A DNA stretch of 64,000 nt from Lepiota brunneoincarnata. Its lineage: Eukaryota > Basidiomycota > Agaricomycetes > Agaricales > Agaricaceae. The notes beneath the pieces are model-generated. The model was not told where the DNA came from. It saw only the letters and a list, made by a program, of their open reading frames with translations, and ran no database searches. Positions 56,856-64,000 of this stretch are shown here, in pieces (within the stretch, counting starts at the first letter, position 1; each line of letters starts with the position of its first letter). The stretch is taken from positions 3,410,001 to 3,474,000 of the forward strand of contig JAEBUN010000002.1 of assembly GCA_023014365.1 (NCBI GenBank), written 5' to 3'. The translations under genes were made by a program, and so were the position numbers.

Positions 56856-57064
56856 ATGCTTTGCGCTAGGACTCGCCTTATTGGATTCGCGTCTCTCGTC
56901 CAGCGTCCAACAACCCCTATGTACCGTAGAGCCTCGGTGTTTGAGGAGTGCCGAGCCTGTAATTCTTGAATACCATTGATAAAGTTTAGTTCTTACCTCG
57001 TACTTACACGCTAAGGTCGTGCGATCTCTGTCACCCGGTGTTCTTGGGAGAGGCCAGGCGACAC
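56856..57064. other. RFC1 3' flank
   Basis: Sequence between the RFC1 stop and the left edge of the first tandem unit; no gene seen. Confidence 0.4.
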
Positions 57065-57268
57065 CTGGCAAGGGAATGCACCGTGTCCCGTACGCTGACT
57101 CGTTCAAACTGTCTCGTGGTGGCCCCTCCCACTTGTGTTACACAGGCCTTCGCACCCGAACAAGACTAAGTGTTTTTGCGCTCCCAGCGGTGACAACAGG
57201 CCAGAAATGACGGGTGAGATATGTATGTTGTATTTATCTTTAGCAGTCCGCCCGCTCCACCCGATCGA

Positions 57269-57318
57269 CAGGCTCCTCCCCAGCAGACCTCGCCTCGTGT
57301 CGGCCGGGGAGGAGCCTG
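57269..57318. repeat. 13-bp perfect inverted repeat, 24-nt loop
   Basis: Arms CAGGCTCCTCCCC (57269-57281) and its reverse complement (57306-57318) are perfect. In unit 2 the left arm (60396-60408) is kept but the right arm has substitutions and a deletion, so pairing is weakened. Confidence 0.85.
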
Positions 57319-57855
57319 CCTGATTGACGCAGTTACAGGGGATAATTACACCCATCAGATCAGGAACACAATTCTCAACAATGGCCCACGGCTTTTATAA
57401 AATCCCCCATCATCCTTGGCCCTGATGTCTGACAGGACCAAAACACAAGGAGTTCCTCACTCTGTGTTTATTACAAAGCGGACAATTGCTTAGAAGTCGA
57501 TATGACGTCTTCGTTCTGCCGATTTACTTTGCTGGGGGGGGCTTTGGTTCATGCTTATATCTTACCATATGCTTATGTTCAACTTGGCGTGAGCCACTAT
57601 TTTTGGGGGAACACCATTGTTATAACGACTGTAGTACCAAGCAGAATGCATCAACATCTGTTGATTATGACTCCTGCCAGGAAGCTATCAAAGCCTGATG
57701 GGTTCTGTCCAATGGACAGACTCGCTCGGGAAGCAAAACTGCGGAATTTGATCATCATCAGGAGTAGGATACCCTTCGAGTTCAGATTTAAGGAAACAAA
57801 GCTGAGGAGTCCAGAAAATACCCATTCGCCAGCCACTCAACACACTGCTCTCCGC

Positions 57856-59738
57856 ATGTCTGACTCTGGATTCACAGTGGATGATCTTTCATCTGATATC
57901 CAAGTATTGCGCCTCACAGGTTACATTTATTGTATGACTTTTTCTGTAATTGCGGATGAATGAGTAGCTGACGTGATAGTGCGACAGTTCCTGTAATCAC
58001 ATTGATGATCTATGACACCCTCTCTCTTCTGCCACGAGAGGTGAATGCATCCTCACATTCTGCATACCACCAACTTACTTCATTACAGGTCAAGCATATA
58101 CATCGGTACTTACCCCGAGGCCCATATGTGATTGTTAGCTGATTCCAAGTAGAGGATCATGGTCGGTGATTCGAATTGTCTATAATTCGATCCGCATCTT
58201 ACATTTCTAGCTGTGATGTATGTATCCCAATGCCTTCTCAAGAAATGAGCTGACAAGAATTAGAATAAGGATTTATTGTAAGAAATTATTTAGTTGTTTA
58301 TCCGCTCATGCACAGCTGAAGTGTATAGGGAACATGACAAATTTCATCCCTTCCTCTGTGAGTCAATTTGACGAATAAGTCAGGATTCATCGCCTGATCA
58401 TTACTCTCATTTGTCAGGTGTAAGAGACTGACACTCTATCATCCTCGCAAATGCCTATTATAATCTCCTAGGTGTGGAGGTTTGACCTTGACTTCAGCAT
58501 TGTGAGTGACTTCGTATAGTCAAGTCCAAGTAAAACTAGCTCAAGGTCATGGTAGGTCAATGGACGTAGTTCTCCCTGCCCTGATGAAGACATTACTTGT
58601 CCTGAGAATACGTGCACTGTGGGACTACAACCTCAAAGGTGGAGCATTCTTTCATTTCGTACGACCTCCAACTCACACCAGCAATGACAGTGACAATCAT
58701 TCTCTTCTTTATGGTCACCGGTATGTCCAATCACGCCGAGTAGCACATCAGTTGTCAATTAGATATTGACCTGTAATTATGTAGTTGAAGTTCTTGTACG
58801 TTTATTTGTTGCCAGGATGGCTCTGCAGTGTTTACCGATGACAACCAGAGTGGCCTGACATCGACTATTGCTTTGGCAATTATTGCCTTACCTAGGATTT
58901 CCAATGCCTCCCCCCTACATGGCTGCTGGACGGATATCCCTAATTCCGAAGGTTTCCTGTTCCAGCGTCTGAACACAGCTGCAGGGTCAGCATCTGTTTC
59001 ATGATGTTCAGGAGCCAAGGATACTGATATCAAGCAGGATTTGGCGTCTTGCAAGTACCAGTGTGTAATTTGTGCTTAAAATCTGCAAGAAATCTCATTC
59101 AATGTAGGCGTCGAGCTTCTATTAACCCTTATCAAGCTCTACCAAGCCCTGAAGAGACTTGAGCTTACTGGAAACACTCTGTGGGAAAGGATGGCACACA
59201 CAAAAAAATTCACGCCAGTTATTTATGTGTTTTATCGTGATGGAACGCTTTTCCTCGTTCCGTAAGTACATCCGATATCTCTACAAGTTGTGTAACTACT
59301 CTTAAATGGTGGTGGTTAAACCCATTACATTTTCCAGGATTTTCGGTCAGTGTTGCTGTTGTGGTTATGCTATCTACGTCCACTAACCCCTAACCCAGCT
59401 ATGACCACAATATCGATAACAGCGGGATTGTTGGAGTTGTCAGATATTGGTGCACAGACTTTTGCCTTGATAAATTGGACGCCGTGAGCCATCCATTATC
59501 TCCCATAGATGAGATTTTCAATTATTTTACCAGGTGGTTGGCCCTTGCATATTGCACCTGTGTTGAGTGCTATCGTTTAAGGGAAGTGTGTATATCCAGC
59601 TGATGTGATACATAGGGAACGCGTTTGATTCTGGACATTCGTGAGGCTAATTGTAAGCTCACGGAATCATTGGTTTCGCGACAAATCTCGACCCTGCGGT
59701 TCGAGAACCAAGGACCCAACACGACAGCCATGGAATGA
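57856..59738 (+). CDS. DUF6533 multi-pass membrane protein, tandem copy 1
   Basis: It starts MSDSGFTVDDLSSDIQVLRL at 57856; exon 2 gives VPVITLMIYDTLSLLPREVK (the DUF6533 signature, split by an intron just before VKHIHRYL). Later exons give LMKTLLVLRIRALWDYNLK, GLTSTIALAIIALPRISNAS, then VELLLTLIKLYQALKRLELT with FYRDGTLFLVP (59106-59262), a hydrophobic VSVAVVVMLSTSTN exon, and the C-terminal GTRLILDIREANCKLTESLV with RFENQGPNTTAME and a TGA at 59736-59738. Several intron boundaries between 58.1 and 58.8 kb are not resolved, and the exon before GTRLIL reads through a stop in this copy, so the gene may be partly decayed. A leader frame is open from 57502 in phase with the ATG. Confidence 0.75.
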
Positions 59739-60662
59739 ATATGGCGCGGTCAATGCTGACGATCTTTGACAATGAGAGCGGGACTAGTTTCAACCCTTTC
59801 ATTCTGGTTTCGCTATACGCTTATTGCTTACAATAATGTAAATAATCCTTGTGTTTTGGGTCTTATGATAGTCGTGAACAGTATCTGGAAAAGGCAGGGC
59901 CTTATCTGGGGTGGTCAATGGCTTGTCGCCTTTCTCATAATTAAGCATACCACTACTGCGAACGGCCTGTTCCGCTATTCAAGCACAAAGCCCCGACTCC
60001 CATGCAGTTCGGTAATCCTTTCAAAAAAATTGATCCGCTCAGCAGCAGCACCACAGGGGCTCAGAACCTGCGTGAAGGCAGCATGAACCGCAAGCAATCT
60101 ATCTTAGTTGGCTCAACAGCCGGCTCGTGCAGATTTCATCTACCACGCGCTGTTCATTCCTAAAAGTCCAAAAATCACTGCGACAGTGATCTAGCAAGGG
60201 AATCCACCGTGCCCCGTACGCTGACTCGTTCAAACTGTCTTGTCAGTGGTCCGTCCCACTTGGGTTGTGCAGGCCCCCGCACCCGAACCAGACTACATGT
60301 TTTTGCCCTCCCAGCGGTGACAACAGGTCAGAAATGATGGGTGAGATATGTATGTTGTATTTGTCTTTAGCAAGCCACCCGCTCCACCCGATCGACAGGC
60401 TCCTCCCCAGCAGACCTCGACTCGTGTCAGCTGGGGAGCCCTGCCTGGTCGACGCAGTTACAGGGGATAGTCACACCCATCAAATCACGAACACAATTCT
60501 CAACATGGCACACGGTTTCTATAACACCCTCTATCAGACCTGGTCCTGATGTCTGACAGGACCAAAACACAAGGAGTTCCTCACTCTGTGTTTATTACAA
60601 AGCAGGCAATTGCTTAGAAGTCGATGGGATATGACGTCTTCATTCTGCCAATTTACTTTTCT

Positions 60663-61094
60663 TGTGCTACGAGGGATCCAGATAAAGTAGAAAGACATTA
60701 ATGTATTGGGTATGATTGTATAAGAATATGAGGGTTACTTAACGGAGCCTGGTACTGGGCAGATTGGGATGAGGGGGCAAGGCTTGAGGAAAGCCTCGGA
60801 GACCCCAGGTGGTGAGGCCGAGGAGGGAGCGCGGTCGGGTCACCCCGTAACCGAGCCACCAACTGGCTACACCTGTACCAGGTCTGGTTAGGGAAGGAGG
60901 TAATAAGGGTATGGGTGGGTGGGTTTTGAAGGACGCTGGATACGGTGTGGTATATGTGTGAAGTCGAAAGTGGACAGCGATGTAGGAGTGGTAGTGAGGA
61001 AAAGCGAGCCGTGTTGCTGTAGCGTGACCTTGTCACATGTCTACCCTCGCCCAAGAATCTGCACCTGGCTCGGAGCTTCGCCAGGTGCCCCACA
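60663..61094. mobile_element. 0.43-kb insertion in unit 2, possible solo LTR
   Basis: Unit 1 continues from 'atttactttgctgg' directly to 'ggctttggttcatg' (57523-57555), while unit 2 has about 430 bp between the equivalent points. The insert begins TGTGCTAC and ends CCCCACA, i.e. TG...CA ends as in an LTR, and has no coding capacity. No clean target-site duplication is visible, so boundaries and class are uncertain. Confidence 0.45.
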
Positions 61095-61419
61095 CTAGGA
61101 GGGCTTTAGTTCATGTTTATATCTTACCATATGCTTGCTTTCAGCTTGGCATGAGCACTATTTTTGGGAGAATACCATTGCTGTGGCAGAATGCATCAGC
61201 AGTTGGTCATGATTCCTGCCAAGAAGTTATGATATCTTGATGGATCCTGCTCAATGGACAGACACACTCCGGGGGCAAAACCGCGGAGTTTGATCATCAG
61301 ATGGTGCTCCAGAGGCCCTTTTCGGTGAGGCAGGATACCCCTCAAGTTCATACTTAAGGAAACACAACTGAGAGGTCCACGCAATACCCATTCACCAGCC
61401 ACTCACCACTGCTCTCAGC

Positions 61420-63309
61420 ATGTCTGACTCTGAACTCACAGTGGATGATCTTTCAACTGATATCCAGGTATCCGCGCCTCACAGGTTACATTTATTGTAT
61501 GACTTTTTTTGTAATTGTGGATGAACGAGGAGTAGCTGACGTGATAGCGCGGCAGTTCCTGCAATCACATTGATGATCTATGACACCCTCTCTCTTCTGC
61601 CACGAAAGGTGAATGCACCCTCATATTCTGCGTATCACCAACTCACTTCATTGCAGGTCAAGCATATGCATCGGTACTTATCCGAGGCCCATATGTGATT
61701 GCTTAGCTGATTCCAAGTAGAGGATCATGGTCCGTGATTCGAATTGTCTATAATTCGATCCGCATCTTTACATTTCTAGGCTGTGGTGTATGTATCTCAA
61801 TGCCTTCTCCTCAACAAATGAGCTGATAAGAGTCAGGATGGAGGTTTATTGTAAGAAGCCATATAGTTGATTGTCTGCTGATGCACAAATGAAATGCACA
61901 GACAACATGACAAATTTCATTCCTTCCTCTGTGAGTCAGTTTGACAAGCAGACCAGGGACTCATCACCTGATCATTACTCCCATTTGTCAGGTGTAAGAG
62001 ACTGGGACTCTATTATCCTCGCGAATGCCTATTATAATCCCACAGGTGTAGAGCTTTGTTCTTGACTTCAGCATTGTGAGTGGCTTTGTACATTCAAGTC
62101 CAAGTAAACTGGATTAAGGTCATGGGAGCTCGATCGAAGTAATTCTCCCCGCCCTGATGAAGACAATACTCGTCCTGAGAATACAGTGCACTGTGGGACT
62201 ACAACCTCAAAGGTGGGGATTCTTTCATCTCGTACGACCCTCCAACTCACCCCGGCAATGACAGTGACAATCATTCTCTTTTTTATGGTTACCGGTATGC
62301 CCAATCACCCCGAGTTGTACGTCAGTTGTCAACTGATATTGCCGGAAATTATGTAGTTGAACTTCTTGTACGTTTTTTTGTTGCCAGGCTGGCTCTGCAT
62401 ATTTGTTGATGGCACCCAGAGTGGTCTGATATCGACAGTTTCTTATGCAGCCTATTGCCTTCCATAAGATGATCAATGCCTTCCCTTTACATGGCTGCTG
62501 GATCGATATCCCTTATTCCTCAGGTTTCCTGCTCCAGCGTATGAACACAGCTGCAGGGTCAGCATTTGTTTGATGACGTTCAAAGCTAAAACACTGATAT
62601 AAAGCAGGATTTGGCGTCTTGCAAGTACTAGTGCGTAATTTGTGCTTAAAATCTACAAGAAATCTCATTCAATGTAGGCGTCGAGCTTCTATTAACCCTT
62701 ATCAAGCTCTACCAAGCCCTGAAGAGACTTGAGCTTACTGGAAACACTCTGTGGGAAAGGATTGCACACACGAAAAATTTCACGCCGGTTATTTACGTGT
62801 TTTATCGTGATGTAACGCTTTTCCTCATTCCGTAAGTAGCACGATATCTCTACAAGTTGTATAACTACTCTTAAATGGTGGTGGTTAAACCCATTACATT
62901 TGCCAGGATTTTTGGTCAGTGTTGCCGTTGTGTATATGCTATCCACGTCCACCAATAACCACCGACCCAGCTATGACCACAATATCGATAACAGCGGGAT
63001 TATTGGAGTTGTCAGCTCCTGGTGCACAGATTTTTGCCCTGATAAATTGGACACCGTGAGCCATCCATTATCTCCCATAGATGAGATTTTCAATTATTTT
63101 ACCAGGTGGTTGGCACTTATATATTGCATCTGTGTGAGTGCTATCGTTTGAGGGAAATGTATAAATCCAGCTGATGTGATACATAGGGAACGCGGTTGAT
63201 TCTGGACATCCGTGAGGCTAATTGTAAGCTCACGGAATCATTGGTTTCGCGACAAATCTCGACCCTGCAGTTTGAAAACCAAGGATCCAACATGACAATC
63301 ATGGAGTGA
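61420..63309 (+). CDS. DUF6533 multi-pass membrane protein, tandem copy 2
   Basis: Equivalent of the gene at 57856 with the same order of exons: MSDSELTVDDLSTDIQ at 61420, VPAITLMIYDTLSLLPRKVK near 61554, LMKTILVLRIQC..., then VELLLTLIKLYQALKRLELT with FYRDVTLFLIP (62670-62832) and VSVAVVYMLSTSTNNHRPSY after an intron, where the frame stays open to about 63151 (unlike copy 1). The C-terminus GNAVDSGHP.../RLILDIREANCKL ends in a TGA at 63307-63309. Small differences shift frames in the first half (for example around 61470 and 62160-62190), so either this copy is decaying or the sequence has indel errors. It arose by the head-to-tail duplication of the whole unit. Confidence 0.7.
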
Positions 63310-63765
63310 ATATGGCGGGATCAGTACTGACGATCTTTGACCATGAGAGGGGGATAAGCTCCGACCTTTCCATTGTGGTTTCGCTATACACTTAGTGATT
63401 ACGGCAATGTAAATAATCCCTTGTGTTTTGCGTTTCATGATAGCATGAACAGTATCTGGAAAATGCAAGGTCTCATCTCGGGCAGTGTCATGTGTGTTGG
63501 TCGAGGGCTTGTCGCTTTTCTCGTAATTACGCATGTCGCTACTGCAAACGGCCTGTTCCGCTATTCAAGCACAAAGTCCCATACAGTTCGACAATCCTTT
63601 CACAAAGTCTGATCCGCTCAGCGGCAGCAGCACCACAGGGGCTCGGGACCTTCGCGGGGGGTAGTATGCACCGCATATGTTAGTTAGCTCAACAGCCGGC
63701 TTGTGCAGATTTCCTCTACCAAGCGCTGTCCATTCCTAAAAGTCCAAAAATCACTGCGACAGTGT

Positions 63766-64000
63766 TTGTCTGGGCGATGTGGTCATCAGCCGGCATGTTC
63801 TGTCAGGGACTGACTACCGCTAAGCTGTCTTTTTGAGATTACCCGCGCTGAAAATCAGGAGTTAGTGGGTACAAGAAACCGACCCGGTGGAATATGTAGT
63901 TAGACTAGCTTTCGCAAGCTCGACCACTGCGTGTTGTCCACTTACGTCTGGCGCACAGTTTCGCATGGCAGCTCAGAGGCCATCAAGGCGGTGTCTGTGG
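63766..64000. other. Unique flank at window end
   Basis: Sequence after the end of tandem unit 2; no gene recognised and not obviously related to the flank at 57.0 kb. Confidence 0.35.

Larger units (their letters stand above)
57065..60189 (+). repeat. Tandem unit 1 (about 3.1 kb) carrying a DUF6533 gene
   Basis: The unit starts around 'ggcaagggaatgcaccgtgt' (57065) and ends around 'ccaaaaatcactgcgacagtg' (60169-60189), where the next unit begins at once with 'tagcaagggaatccaccgtg' (60192). It is highly similar to 60190-63765 throughout, including non-coding flanks, so it is a head-to-tail segmental duplication. No transposase or reverse-transcriptase coding is seen inside. Confidence 0.85.
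60190..63765 (+). repeat. Tandem unit 2 (about 3.6 kb) carrying a DUF6533 gene
   Basis: Second copy of the unit at 57065-60189. It is longer by about 0.43 kb because of an insertion at about 60663-61094. Similarity ends near 63765, after 'ccaaaaatcactgcgacagtg', where sequence becomes unique. Confidence 0.85.

Noticed and set aside
57065..63765. Tandem units as an LTR retrotransposon or DNA transposon
   Set aside because: No integrase, reverse transcriptase or transposase motif, and the only coherent coding in the units is the DUF6533 gene with introns.
1..64000. tRNA, rRNA or CRISPR-type arrays
   Set aside because: No cloverleaf-like sequence, rRNA block or regularly spaced short repeat was noticed; a tRNAscan run would be needed to exclude single tRNA genes.

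Overview
The window is a stretch of a filamentous basidiomycete genome, most likely Agaricomycetes. Genes are cut by many short GT-AG introns of about 45-70 nt, some exons are only 6-28 nt, and several families (DUF6533 and DUF6534 membrane proteins, S33/TAP-like peptidases, GMC oxidoreductases, COMT-type O-methyltransferases) are typically expanded in mushroom-forming fungi. Assignments rest on translated motifs and remembered family signatures; no search was run.

Layout. 0-0.7 kb: relic of a DUF6533 gene. 1.1-4.2 kb: cyclin C (minus) and mitochondrial malate dehydrogenase (plus), divergent from a 111-bp promoter. 4.3-12.7 kb: two paralogous S33/TAP-like serine peptidase genes flanking a P-loop kinase-like gene and degenerate DNA. 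12.8-14.4 kb: a DUF6533 gene (minus). 16-22.6 kb: two O-methyltransferase genes flanking an orphan 652-codon membrane protein. 23.6-25.2 kb: a DUF6534 gene. 28.4-31.1 kb: an unrecognised acidic/Cys-rich protein. 31.7-36.5 kb: an epoxide hydrolase and a GMC oxidoreductase in convergent orientation. 37.6-39.5 kb: an intact 267-codon gene with a PD-(D/E)XK-like motif arrangement plus a deleted GMC fragment, bracketed by a 58-bp direct repeat. 40.1-43.2 kb: a long low-complexity protein. 44-47.9 kb: two tandem DUF6534 genes. 48-52.8 kb: a membrane protein gene and its tandem pseudogene copy. 53.2-56.9 kb: RFC1. 57-63.8 kb: two head-to-tail 3.1/3.6-kb units, each with one DUF6533 gene.

Housekeeping genes (cyclin C, mdh, RFC1) sit among blocks of lineage-specific, duplicated genes. 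Seven copies or relics of DUF6533/DUF6534 genes in 64 kb are the dominant theme. The O-methyltransferases, epoxide hydrolase and GMC oxidase suggest aromatic or secondary metabolism, but no backbone synthase is visible, so a biosynthetic cluster is not supported.

Caveat: many conserved reading frames are interrupted by one extra base, including in mdh, RFC1 and cyclin C, which are expected to be functional. This looks like residual indel error in the assembly more than real decay. Gene calls are therefore given as spans with exon notes, and breaks are flagged.
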